Positions 54,244 to 64,000 of a stretch of DNA of 64,000 nt are shown piece by piece (the stretch's first letter is position 1; every line of letters starts with the position of its first letter). The translations under genes were made by a program, and so were the position numbers. Source of the stretch: Ursus arctos (taxonomy: Eukaryota; Chordata; Mammalia; Carnivora; Ursidae); the NCBI RefSeq assembly GCF_023065955.2, contig NW_026622841.1:16998501-17062500 (forward strand). Reading direction: 5' to 3'. The notes below the pieces were generated by a model. That model ran no database searches. It was not told the DNA's origin and saw nothing but the letters and a program-made list of their open reading frames with translations.

Positions 54244-54452
54244 CTTTAAAGATTTATTTATTTGAGAGAGAGGGGAGGTGTGCAAGCAGGGGGAGGGGCA
54301 AAGGGAGAGGGAGAGAGAGAGAGAGAATCTCAAGCAGACTCCCCGCCAAGGGCGGAGCCCAAAGCAAGGCTCCATCTCATGACCTTGAGATCATGACCTG
54401 AGCTGAAACCAAGAGTCCCTTACTTAACTGACTGCGCCATCCAGGTGCCCCA
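54244..54452 (-). mobile_element. Carnivore SINE, older copy behind another
   Basis: CTTTAAAGATTTATTTATTTGAGAGAG, (GA)n body, GACCTTGAGATCATGACC and CGCCATCCAGGTGCCCC. It lies 12 bp from the preceding SINE in the same orientation. Confidence 0.93.
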
Positions 54453-54844
54453 TATTTGGTTTTTTAATTACTCAAGTGCAAATATTTTATATAGATGAAA
54501 TCTTTTCTGGCTTAATTTGTCTCTTTTGTATAACCCAGAAGTTAACAAATTTTATATTTTACCACAATTAAAAAAAAAAAAACACCAAAAACCCAAAGGC
54601 TGGCTCTAGAGACCTCCCTCCAGTTATCATCAATGCCCAAGTCAGAACACTTCAAATATTACCATTCGGTCTGCAGCCCAGAGCAGGTGGTAGAAAATGT
54701 GAATCAAAATAAGTAAATGAAGCTGCTGCCGGTCTCCCATGTACATCATCATTTCCCTCTGGTAGACCAGATCCTAATAGTGCTCATCAATGCCTGAGCA
54801 TGCTCACTAAAGCTGTTAGTGTGTCTATTAATCTACCAGCTTCG
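54453..54844. other. AT-rich unique DNA
   Basis: Nothing recognised apart from an A12 run near 54570. Confidence 0.35.
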
Positions 54845-55220
54845 ACGCCTTTCAAGGAAGGAACTGAGGCTGGCATTTCACTCTGAGGAAACGCAGTGGG
54901 AGGAAGGCGGCAGGACCAGGCTGCCTGCCCCGCGTGCTCAGGGGCCGCGCCTGGGGTCGGCTCTGCCCGCAGACCTGAGCAGACACCCGCAGGCTCCTGC
55001 CGGGCCCCTCACGACAGGTGTACAAATGGAACAAGGCGCTCCTCTTCCCTCTTTTTCTTATTTCCGCGCAGCTAGTGTAAGATGCCCAAGGAGAGCCGAC
55101 CTTGCAGGAGGGGCTCGGGCTGGCGAACGGAGCCGGTTCCGCGGTGTGTAGCTCCCCCTAGTGTTCATGGGGCTTCTCTTCTCGGGTCAGAAAAACAGGC
55201 GGTGGAAACTATTTCGCATT
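54845..55220. promoter_or_regulatory. Small CpG island
   Basis: About 26 CpGs in roughly 375 bp, GC-rich (GGGGCCGCGCCTGGGGTCGG, GGTTCCGCGG), between AT-rich flanks and repeat-free. The plus strand is open for 110 codons (54819-55151). A long pyrimidine run ending TTATTTCCGCGCAG at 55071 looks like a splice acceptor. Promoter or alternative first-exon activity is inference. Confidence 0.45.
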
Positions 55221-55648
55221 TTTGTGACACAGTTAAGTTTGTCATGCAATTTCCATCAGCCCTTGTACCTGTAGCACTCTGATGAAACAGCCCACGTGGT
55301 AATATGAAAACATCTAGGATTACTTGGACTAACCCTCTACCAACAAAAGAAAGAAAACAGAAACTATAATGCTGCTTTTGTTTTTAGTTCTCAGCTTCCT
55401 GAGACAGTGTTCTGTGGAGGTAAAAATCCTCTTATGACACAGGATTTATTAGGGAGAAAGATCAGTTCCCTTTGCTTCATAAGGCGTCCCTCTGCCATTA
55501 CCGTCCCACAGAGTGCATCGTATTTCCCACATTAGCACAAAGCCACAGGGGCCTTCCTCACCAAAGGTGGACAGCATAGTTTCCATAGGCCAGACCCTTG
55601 CCCTCTAAGAGCTGGTTGGAATACTTTTCTCTTAAAAAGAAGTGGCTT
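55221..55648. other. Unique DNA
   Basis: Nothing recognised. Confidence 0.35.
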
Positions 55649-55856
55649 GGGGCGCCTGGGTGGTACAGCGGTTAAGCGTCTGCCTTCGGCTCAGGGCGTG
55701 ATCCAGGCATTATGGGATCGAGCCCCACATCAGGCTCCTCTGCTAGGAGCCTGCTTCTTCCTCTCCCACTCCCCCTGCTTGTGTTCCCTCTCTCGCTGGC
55801 TGTCTCTATCTCTGTCGAATAAATAAAAATAAAAAATCTTTAAAAAAAAAAAAAAA
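55649..55856 (+). mobile_element. Carnivore SINE, bear-type subfamily
   Basis: Head GGGGCGCCTGGGTGGTACAG, GGGCGTGATCCAGGCATT body and A tail. GAAGTGGCTT at 55639-55648 and 55857-55866 is an exact duplication, longer if A-rich bases are counted. Confidence 0.96.
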
Positions 55857-55866
55857 GAAGTGGCTT

Positions 55867-57292
55867 ACCCTTGATATATATTTTTTGGAAGTCACAAACT
55901 CTTGAGAAAATAATGCAAACTATGGACCTGACTCCCTTCTCTGCCCCTCTAACGCACACGCACACAAACACACACGCACAAAGTGTGCACACAACTGCAG
56001 GGGATTCAGTCTCCCTAAAAGGCATTCATGGACCCTGGATTCCAGGTTAAGAATCTAAGGGGGGCCCTAGGTGCCCCATGGCATGGGAGTGCAGCGCCCA
56101 GTTAGAACGCAGCTGGCTCCGCTCCTTGGGTGTGTGTAGCCAAAGTGAGGTCAGCACGCACATGTTAAAGCTGCTGACCGTTTTCAAAGTAGCTCACAAG
56201 CATTTTCTCCGGACCCCTCCCAGCCACCTGGTGAGATCCATAAGGGCAGAACCGCTCAAGGCAGGGTGACGGCCGCTGAAGGAAATATAGGAGAAATGCA
56301 GACAGATGATCAAAATCAAATCCTTATAAAATATTTGCCCCCTTCTCTATACCCAGGAAGCCATTCGCTGGTGGCGACAGTGAAGAGACACAAGGGTAGG
56401 AATTGTCTTATAATGCCTTGGGGAGGCAACATCTGTGGATGCTGTGCTCATTCAGGGGAGATACTGAGCTATACTTACCCAGGCATTTGTGGGGAACCCT
56501 AAGAGGCTGGCAGCTGATCACCAGACTAGTCACTAAACGAATAGGGGTGTTTTCAGCTGGTGGGATATCCACTGCACCAAAGTGTCATCATCCCCTCCAC
56601 CTTGAAGGATGCCCAAGTCAACTCCAGGTCGCTGGGACTGCAGGGGGCCCGTGAGAGGAAAAAATTGGAAGTTGGATAAGGCTGGGAGGGCTGTAGGATG
56701 TGATGCAAGTCTAAGTTGAGTGATGAACGGGAAAGACGGTTGGGTGGAAGATTCTCGGACTGTCATGCCATCGAAGGAAGGTTCATCAAAGCTGAGATAG
56801 GGAGGTCCTCCAGCCAAAGTCAACCTTCTAAGGAGTGTGTGCCCCCTGAATGGTCCAGCCTTAGTATCCTTGCCACACTCATCTGGTGGTGGGAACCGCC
56901 CATGGTGAGTGTGGTCTTGGGGCAAACACAGCGCCATTGGTCACTTATACTCCCTGTAGATGGAGGTCTTCAAGGACAGTGTCATGGTCGTCACACCTTC
57001 TGTCCTACCAGCTCATTTCAATTCTCCAGCCTCACTGGCTCTTAAGTTTGCTAACTTCACTTCTCCACTATCCATCATTCCTCTGTGTTCTCAGATCCCA
57101 TCTCTAGCAATTTAGGTTTCAGGGCCCATCCTTAGAATTGCTCTTGTAAACACCCTGAAATCTGCTGAACCTGGCTCGCTCTGAGATGCTCATCTGGTCT
57201 AGCAGACACTGGTAGATATCAATTCCCCACACCTTTCTTCCCCACAGAAGAACCCTCATTTTGTTCATGGAGTTCACTACGCTATCCTAAGC
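55867..57292. other. 1.4 kb mostly unique DNA with a CA-rich tract and possible MIR
   Basis: A CA/CG-CA tract spans 55952-55998. TTTCAAAGTAGCTCACAAGC..CAGCCACCTGGTGAGATCC at about 56180-56250 resembles a MIR core. A 134-codon minus frame (56533-56937) and a 109-codon plus frame (56716-57045) overlap with no recognised family. Confidence 0.4.
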
Positions 57293-57473
57293 CAACGGTT
57301 CTCAAATTTTGCTGTGCCTCAGAATTACCTGGAAGGCTTGTTAAAGCACAGATTGCTGGGCCTCATGCTTATTCTGGTTCAGCTGGTATCCACAGAGGCT
57401 CAAGAATTTACTTAGTAAGTTCTTAGGTGATGCTCACACTGTGGGTCCAAAAATCCCACTTTGAGAACCACAG
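57293..57473 (+). mobile_element. MER5A DNA transposon, complete
   Basis: Ends are the inverted pair CAACGGTTCTCAAA and TTTGAGAACCACAG. Inside are CAGAATTACCTGGAAGGCTTG, AAAGCACAGATTGCTGGGCC and TTCTTAGGTGATGCTCACACTG. At 181 bp it matches the usual MER5A length (nonautonomous hAT-Charlie). The flanking 8-mers TCCTAAGC and GTCTAAAT agree only partly. Confidence 0.9.
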
Positions 57474-57928
57474 GTCTAAATCCGTCCTCCTAAACCCATG
57501 GCCTTCTTGCCATGGTAATTTTCAGGATCTGAAGAAAATGCCCTGAGCTCCTTAGCTGGTGAAAGCTTTCCTCTCCCTCCTGCTCCACATGAACGAGGAA
57601 GCGGGTGGACCTAATTGCCAGTAGCAATCATGTCACAACCACAAGTCATCACAAGGAACCAATAGGTGAACGGCAGAGCAGAGAAGAAAGAACCCAGATC
57701 CTTGAAAAAACCACTGGGCCCCAGAATCACCCAGCCCTGGAGCTTGACCTACCTCTGAACCTCCCTTGAAGTTAAATAATTCATTTTCTTATTGTGGAAG
57801 CTGGTTTGAGAGAGGTTTTCTGTTACTGGCAAACAAAAACACCCTACCTGGTACACCTGGGAAAAACCACACCCTGATCTGACCCAACTGATGTTTGAGT
57901 GTGTGCCTACGTCTAAACAGCTGAATAC
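57474..57928. other. Unique DNA
   Basis: Nothing recognised. Confidence 0.35.
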
Positions 57929-58121
57929 TTTTTTTTTTTAAGATTTTATTTATTTATTTGAGAGAGAGAAGAGAGCACAAGCAGGGGGATGGGCAGAGGG
58001 AGAGGGAGAAGCAGACTCCCCACGGAGCTGGGAGTCCAACTCGGGACTCGATCCCAGGACCCTGGGATCATGACCTGAGCCGAAGGCAGATGCTTAACCG
58101 ACTGAGCCACCCAAGCGCCCC
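57929..58121 (-). mobile_element. Carnivore SINE
   Basis: T-run, AAGATTTTATTTATTTATTTGAG, GA-rich body, GACCCTGGGATCATGACC and GAGCCACCCAAGCGCCCC. Confidence 0.95.
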
Positions 58122-58384
58122 TAAAAATACATAGTTATCATGCTATTAGACCAGCTCTACATACTCTGTGGTTGTTGAGCAGAACTTTACTTACCTTAGT
58201 GCATTTTCTTATAGACCCGCCCATTAGGCATAATTCTTTCATATTGCAGAAGCCTTTGGCATTGGTTTGAGGACATGCTGTATGTCTCACTTCACAGCAG
58301 CAGCAGGGGGGCACCTGCCTTTCACGCTGTTGAGCGTCTAGCTCAGCGCTGTGGGCCACCTGGCAACTATTACCATACTGATAA
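58122..58384. other. Unique DNA, part of a 127-codon minus frame
   Basis: The minus frame at 58138-58521 is cysteine-rich but runs through the L1 and MaLR pieces to the right, so it cannot be one old coding unit. Confidence 0.4.
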
Positions 58385-58466
58385 AATATACACAACATAA
58401 CATTTACTATTTTAACCACTTTTAAGCATACAGTTTGGTGGCATTGAGTATGTGCACATTTTGCAT
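58385..58466 (-). mobile_element. LINE-1 3' UTR fragment
   Basis: AAAATATACACAACATAACATTTACTATTTTAACCACTTTTAAGCATACAGTTTGGTGGCATTGAGTATG is the complement of a common old L1 3' segment. Confidence 0.75.
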
Positions 58467-58625
58467 TAGTCTGCCCAAGCTGCCATGGGACGTCCCAGAT
58501 CAAGGTCCGGCGGGCTTCCATTTCTGATGAGGGCTCTCTTCCTGGCTTACAGATGGCGGCCCCCTCCCTGTGTCCTCACACGGCCTTTTTTTCTGTGTCT
58601 GCACAGACAGGGGGGTTGGTGCCAG
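58467..58625 (-). mobile_element. MaLR LTR fragment (MLT1 type)
   Basis: ATTAGTCTGCCCAAGCTGCCATGG, GGGCTTCCATTTCTGATGAGGGCTCTCTTCCTGGCTTACAGATGG and GTGTCCTCACACGGCC are reverse-complement MLT1 blocks. The right end is missing. Confidence 0.7.
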
Positions 58626-59479
58626 AGTGGGGGAGAGAGAGACATCGAATGATGATACGGCATAGGATTTGGATCAGGGCTCTTTCCTATTCCTCCCCCA
58701 ATAGGGGTCGATTTGTTCTTCTTTCCTTTCCCCAGAAGCGACAGATCCTTATGTAGGTCTCGGAGGTAAAGGTTTGTTGCCCCTTCCCCAGCAGCCTAAA
58801 ACTTTTCTTCTGTGTGCAAGAAGAGTCCCGGCAGGAAAGCTTTATGCCCTGGGACAGTAGTAGCCACACCCCTTCCACAGACCCTCAGGCGTCCCACAGG
58901 GGCGCCTCTCTCTGGTCTCCCCCCGACCCCCAATGTTCTTGTGAGCCCCCAGTAGATGCCCCTGGAAAAGAGCTATAAATGAATGCCAAATTCCCTTGTT
59001 GTTTGGGTTTCTCAGGGGTCCTACACTCTCCTGCCAGTGCATACTCAACCTTTAGCAACTTGTTAAAATTTTGGCTGATTTCTTCTTACCTGCTTATACG
59101 GCAGTCAGTGCCTCTTCCTCCCATGCTCTGCCAGATAGAATAGTCCATGCATCTGTCTCCACTCAGGGGATCCTTTCCCTCCTTGGAATTCCAGCTACTT
59201 CTTTGCATTGCAACATTTGCTGTGTAACGTCCTCAAAAAAAGTCATGATGTAGATTACTCCGCTTTCTCCTATTGTTAGGGCTAGAACAAGGTTCTTTAC
59301 TGCTTTCGACATCTTCAGGGGGAGAAGAGCCATCACACAGAGGTATGTTGAGGTCCAAATGAAGGCATGTACGTGCAGCCACTTGGTAGATTCTAGCATC
59401 TTCATAAAAATTATGGTCATGAAACTTACACAAGGGCAGCAGGCAAGATCTGTAGGGGTGCACGTGATCTCTGACAGCA
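58626..59479. other. Unclassified 0.85 kb
   Basis: Composition and motifs suggest old repeat-derived sequence (for example GCCCCTGGAAAAGAGCTATAAATG), but no family could be assigned. Minus-strand frames of 119 and 139 codons (59163-59592) overlap in two registers and have no recognised domain. Confidence 0.35.
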
Positions 59480-59870
59480 AGCAAGCAAACAATGGAAACA
59501 ATCGTAATTTCAGTCGACAGCAGAGTAGGTAGCGAGGTAGCCCATAGTGTGATATCACACAGCAGTAAACACACCACCGCATTCAACCGCACTAAAAAAA
59601 TCTAAGCAATATATCAAGCTAAGGAAACCAGACACAAAAGATTCCATTTAGAGGAAGTTCAAAAACATGCAAAAAACTAAAAAACATATGTTAGGGTGTG
59701 TCATCACAGATAAAGCTATAATGAAAAGCAAAAGAATGATTAGCATAAGATTCAGAATAGCGGTTACCATTTTTGAAGGAAGAAGTTGGTAAAATGCCAG
59801 TACAATTTAGGATTTCCGTTTCCCCGTGACAGTTGTTCTCATTGCTCTAAAGGACTTTAGGGAAGGTCAG
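59480..59870 (+). mobile_element. LINE-1 3' end relic
   Basis: AAGGAAACCAGACACAAAAGATTCCATTTAGAGG, AAAGCTATAATGAAAAGCAAAAG and GATTCAGAATAGCGGTTACC are L1 3' landmarks in order. Confidence 0.7.
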
Positions 59871-60999
59871 ATGTAATGGCTGCTGATGTATTGGTCTGAT
59901 TAAACATTAATTTTCCAGTGCCAGAGGTGGAGTCTGAATTAGGTTCTTTGCTCCGCGGATGTGAGGACCTTACCCAGCAACACTGACTTGCAGAACATGT
60001 GAGCTTCATTGTCACCTCTTGTCATTTTGACACCCAGAGCATTAGATATGGAGCCTCTCTGGTAAGGAGGGCATTAAGGACTCAAGTTTCTCCTGAATCT
60101 AGCACAGAGGAGAACACTTGCCCAACAGGGTACAGACAGTAAAGACGGGGCTGGAACGTGGGCTTAGTGGTCCAGCTCCAGATCCCAGGCTCTGAACCAC
60201 CACCCTGGGCTGTCTGAGGGTCTCCAGCAGCACTCACAAAGCCTTGTGACTGATCTATGTCTCAGGAGTTCTAAGGTCCCCTATTGGAATAGACAGAGGA
60301 AGACTCTTGCCCAACTGTAGATGTTAGCTTGTTTTCCTAGAATTTAACTATTGGCCTGGAGTTATCAGGTGAATTTGCATAGCCCAGCGACCAGCCCCAG
60401 GTGAATGCCACCCACGGCCCTCAGAGCTAGGAGGATTGTCTCTCCTCCCTGATACAGACTCCATACAGCAGCCCTGGGAACAAAATCACAAGAAAATACA
60501 AGAGACAGGGTTAAAAATTTGCACTAAAATGATACATTGAATGAATGATCTAGTGAGTCTGGCAGAAGACCAAGGGTCAACAAGAAACCGCTCTCAGCCT
60601 TGACTATTTGTGGACAGCTCTTTCCAGGGCCCCACCTGCGAAAAGCCGGACCAGGAATTTCCAAACACAGCTATGCTTCTGGATCTCCCAGAGAGATATG
60701 GACAAAACACAGACTTCTCCTCCCAACCCCCCAGATTCTGAATCAATACAGAAGGCTAGGGACAAATCATTCTCAAGTGATTCAGGATTATTGGGGTTTA
60801 CCATACACCAGGCTCCTATGCAATGGAGTTCCACATGACTGTGAGATCTGCATTCCTACCAAAATGTCCACAACTCCAATATTTATAGAAGTTGATGTGA
60901 TGGTTAGGAACAAAGAGAAGGTTAGATCCCGTTCTCTTATAAAAATATGTAGTTTTCAATTGTGAATGGGCAGGAAAAGGAGTTCTTTTTTAGCTCTCA
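59871..60999. other. 1.1 kb mostly unique DNA with a MIR-like trace
   Basis: GCCCAACAGGGTACAGACAGTAAAGACGGGGCTGGAACGTGGGC at 60120-60163 resembles a MIR 3' part. A 121-codon plus frame (60600-60965) overlaps 76-codon frames on both strands and has no recognised family. Confidence 0.4.
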
Positions 61000-61150
61000 G
61001 TCATGGGTCACACATCAGACAACATGCCAGGCCCTCATCCTCTTAGCTGGAACTGTGTAAGTGATGCATGTCCTATCATCCCCATTTCGCAGGTGAAAAG
61101 TGAGATTGGGGGGGAAATATGAGTATTTCGCCAATAATCACAAAGCTCAG
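61000..61150 (+). mobile_element. MIR-class SINE (probable)
   Basis: CATGCCAGGCCCTCATCCTC, CATCCCCATTTCGCAGGTGAAAAGTGAGATTGG and CGCCAATAATCACAAAGCTCAG fit a diverged MIR. Confidence 0.5.
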
Positions 61151-61214
61151 AAAGTCTGCCAGACACTACATGAGTACATCTCCGGAGAAGCTTTCCATGT
61201 ATTTCCATGTATTC

Positions 61215-61300
61215 ATTCGTGCATACTTCATATCTTCATCCATTCATTCAACAAATATTTACTGAGCCAGTTGTTTTTCTTACTACTGAGAACATAAAAA
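61215..61300. mobile_element. L2-class LINE relic
   Basis: TTCATCCATTCATTCAACAAATATTTACTGAGCC is a characteristic L2 segment; the rest is diverged. Confidence 0.65.
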
Positions 61301-63164
61301 TGTGTCAAGTACCCCCAGGGACAAGGTTTCTTCCTGCTCGATTAGTAGCCCATCTCAAACTATCCCCAGTTTTTTTCAAAATTAGAGATGCTGAGAAGAA
61401 TGGAAAGGATCCAAACCCTCTCCAAATGAACTTGGATAAACCCTTGACTCTCTACTAATAAAAAAATCAATTCTATGTTTTAAGAGTATCTATCTTCATT
61501 CTACAGTCAATACAAATTTTTTGATAATTTTTAAAGAATATTAATAGGAGTATTAATGTTAAAAGAAATCTTGGGAAAGGAACACTGGAATAAGCCAAAT
61601 TCAGCTTTTAAAAAAAAGAGAGAATTAGAATAGGTAACCATGTTTCAAAAAACTTTTTTCTCAAACAGCACTGATGATATTGGGCTCCAGTCATAGTTAA
61701 TGAGTAACCAGAATGTACACGACTCAGTCTCTCCCCCCATACACTGCATAGCCAGAAAAACTCGTGTAGTGTTGTCCATCTAAACCACTATAATTTAAAT
61801 TTATTTATTACTAAAACAACTTTTAGAACAACTTACTTCATTTTAATTATTTTCGCCTACACTCTTTTTGCCCAGTGCAAAAACTTTCCATAGCATCATG
61901 TACCTTTATCATTTTGAATGGTAATACATAATTTTACATAACTGTCCTCAGTACTTGTACCATTTCGTGATACTTTAAATTTCACATATTTCTGCAAGTA
62001 CTTTTCGAAGATGTGACAGGATACCCAAGTGTTTTGTCTTGGATAGCTACACAGTATTACCAGACACCATCATTTAAAAACAAAAATGAAAACAAGAAAA
62101 CACTACCCATGGAGTTTAGGAGTTTCCTTAGCATTTGGGCCGAATGTCCTATTGTACACTTGATAAAACTGAAGTCCAGAACTTGCTACCTCCTTTGCCC
62201 GAGGCTCCTTCTCTGTATGCTGCTTTCGGAGCTCTCCATGAGAACCAGGTTCCTCTGACTTCCCTGGCTGGGCACTGAAGCCAGGGGAGGGAAGAGGGAG
62301 TGGTAAGGAATAAAGGACAACGGTGATCCATCTGGGCTCATCCATGCTGGGCCTCTACAGCATGGTGGTAGAGACTGGGGTGAGAGTTGGGAAAAGAGGT
62401 CACCCATGAGTGCATGCACACGTGCTTGCTGCAAGATCCCAGTTTACTTAGACAAGAAAACAAGGGTTTAGACACAGAGAGGCATGTGCATAGGGGCAGG
62501 ACCCGTGCCAAGGTGGCATACCTTTGTGCAGCTTTTCCTGCGTTCCCTTTAGGGCATGTGGCAGTTGTTAGATGAAAAGAAAAGTCAGGAACTCCATCCT
62601 CTCAGACCCTCAACTGTATGTGATAAACCCATCATGTCATGGAATTATAGTTGGGAGCCTGTGGGAATCATGGCCCAAGGGGTATGCAGCTCTCTGGTTC
62701 CCAAGGACCAGGGTGCAGGATAAGTAGACAGGGGTGAAGCCCCAGAATCTGGAGTCTAACTTTTAAAAGCCCTTTAAATTGTTCTGCTGGGCAGGCTCGT
62801 TTGGGAAACACTGATATGGCCCATCTCCCACCCAGGGTGGGACTCACTTCTCATGCAGGTGGGAGCTTGACTTTGGATGGCAGGGATGGAGGGACTTAAT
62901 TTTTATCTCCAATTTTGTTCAAGTTTATGTAATAACCATTGCTTAGATAACAGGAATTATATAATAAATGGTTGGTTAAATTTTCCATTGGCTCAGTATG
63001 GCCTTCTAGAAAGACCTTGGTATGATATGCCTGTTGGGTATGATCCCAGTCCTGCCAACAACCAGCTTCCTCCTGAAACTCACAGCTCACTCTCCAAACT
63101 AGCTGATACATTCACCTTTCCTGCTTCCGTCTGGGTTTTCGATGGGAGTGCCCTCAACCACCCC
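61301..63164. other. 1.9 kb unique DNA
   Basis: AT-rich to about 62130, then more balanced. No transposon family or gene recognised. Open frames up to 100 codons (62877-63179) carry no family signal. Confidence 0.45.
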
Positions 63165-63255
63165 ATTTCCTTTCCATAATTCCCACTCCTCTTTCAAGAC
63201 TAAGCTCTGGTACCATTATTTCTGGAAAACCTTCTCTTACCACCGTGGCCTGGGT
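63165..63255. mobile_element. L2-class LINE relic
   Basis: CCCACTCCTCTTTCAAGACTAAGCTC..TTCTGGAAAACCTTCTCTTACCACC resembles the L2 'TCACCTCCTC, GAAGCCTTCCCTGACCACC' segment. Confidence 0.5.
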
Positions 63256-64000
63256 TAGGGGCCCCTCCTCGGCTCCACAACAGCCTCTGCTTACCTCTAA
63301 TGCTGGAGGAGGAGCAGATTTGGGGAAATAGAATCAAGACCCAAGTTTTGTACATGTTCAAGTTGAGCCTTGGAGCACTCCAACATTTGGAGGTCTGGAA
63401 GAAGGGGAAAACCAGTGAAGGATGTAGCGGAGGAGTAGTGACCACTGAGAAGAAGTTTCATGCATAAATGTCTCCATCTCAACCTTTTGTACCTCATTCA
63501 CGTCAAGTCCAAAGCTGTGCTCCTGACTGGCGTCAGAGGGGCTCTGTTGCACACAGTGATTCAGGGACCCAGCTGACAGAGTCTTTGTCACCTGCGACAG
63601 TGGCTTCCAAGGTTACCCTGGGCATCCGCCCACAGCCAGAAGGGAAAGAGCAGGGTAAAGAAGGGGCTTCTTAGCCTGGGACCAAGACTCATCACTTCTG
63701 CGCATATTCCACCACAAGAACTAGTTCTGCCCTGACCTGGGTGACAAAAGGGTCTGGAGTAGGTAGTACCTAGCTCAGCAGCTACTTCCCGGAAACAGCT
63801 CTTAGTGGAAAAGGAAGCACGACTCATGGGTGGACATCCATCGACTGTGCAATAGGCATCTTGAAATCTAAGAGAAGACAGCAGCTCAGGAAGCAGGCAG
63901 TGATCAGCTGGTGGAAATGCCTCCTATTCTGTCACTTACACGAGGGCTGAGCGTTGCCTGATGGTTGATGGATTGGTTTTGGGGGAGTGATGGAGTCGAA
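63256..64000. other. Unique DNA to the window end
   Basis: Nothing recognised. Overlapping minus frames of 66-81 codons near 63200-63591 and 63588-63827 have no family. Confidence 0.4.

Noticed and set aside
58138..58521. Cysteine-rich 127-codon minus-strand protein
   Set aside because: The frame runs through an L1 fragment and a MaLR LTR fragment of different origin.

Overview
This is nuclear DNA from a mammal of the order Carnivora, very probably a bear or close relative. The placement rests on about 34 copies of the carnivore tRNA-Lys-derived SINE, each with a head reading G-G-C-G/A-C-C-T-G-G-G-T-G-G-C, a pyrimidine-rich body and an AAATAAAT...AATCTTT(A)n tail. Seven or so carry a distinct body (GGGCGTGATCCCGGCGTT, then CACATCAGGCTCCTC) that I associate with bear and giant panda genomes. 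That family-level placement is inference; Carnivora is secure.

No protein-coding gene, rRNA, tRNA gene, CRISPR array or bacterial-type feature can be supported. The longest open frames (205, 170, 170, 139, 138 codons) resemble no family I recognise, overlap open frames on other strands, or lie in low-complexity GC-rich DNA. The only stretch coding for part of a recognisable protein is the C-terminal end of a LINE-1 ORF2 in a 5'-truncated L1 (about 19381-20415, minus strand). One 75-bp interval with near-ideal splice sites (7776-7850) and one small CpG island with an internal splice-acceptor-like sequence (54845-55220) are the best gene-related leads.

Layout. 0-5 kb: L1-like DNA, a class I solo LTR, an old L1 3' end, two MaLR LTRs. 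5-9 kb: a Z-DNA-prone CG/TG run, a CpG cluster with a 30-bp tandem duplication, then mostly unique DNA with the exon candidate. 9-21 kb: dense nested transposons, including an L1 inside an L1, SINEs inside SINEs, and a truncated younger L1. 21.8-22.45 kb: three SINEs stacked at one target sequence. 23-33.5 kb: MaLR LTRs, an L1 3' end, one arm of an inverted pair of LTR-like repeats, a CA microsatellite, and an L1 with the 5' inversion typical of twin priming. 33.5-47 kb: mainly unique DNA with MIR, L2, MER5A and MaLR relics and the second LTR-like arm. 47-58 kb: a 22-bp-period CG/TG Z-DNA array, a three-SINE complex, an AT-rich microsatellite next to two SINEs, and the CpG island. 58-64 kb: MaLR, L1, MIR and L2 relics with long unique stretches.

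The window reads as an intergenic or intronic region whose visible history is transposon insertion. Several insertions can be ordered from nesting and target-site duplications. I found no undescribed biological system; the most useful leads are the exon candidate, the CpG island, the twin-primed L1, the unassigned LTR-like pair and the composite Z-DNA array.
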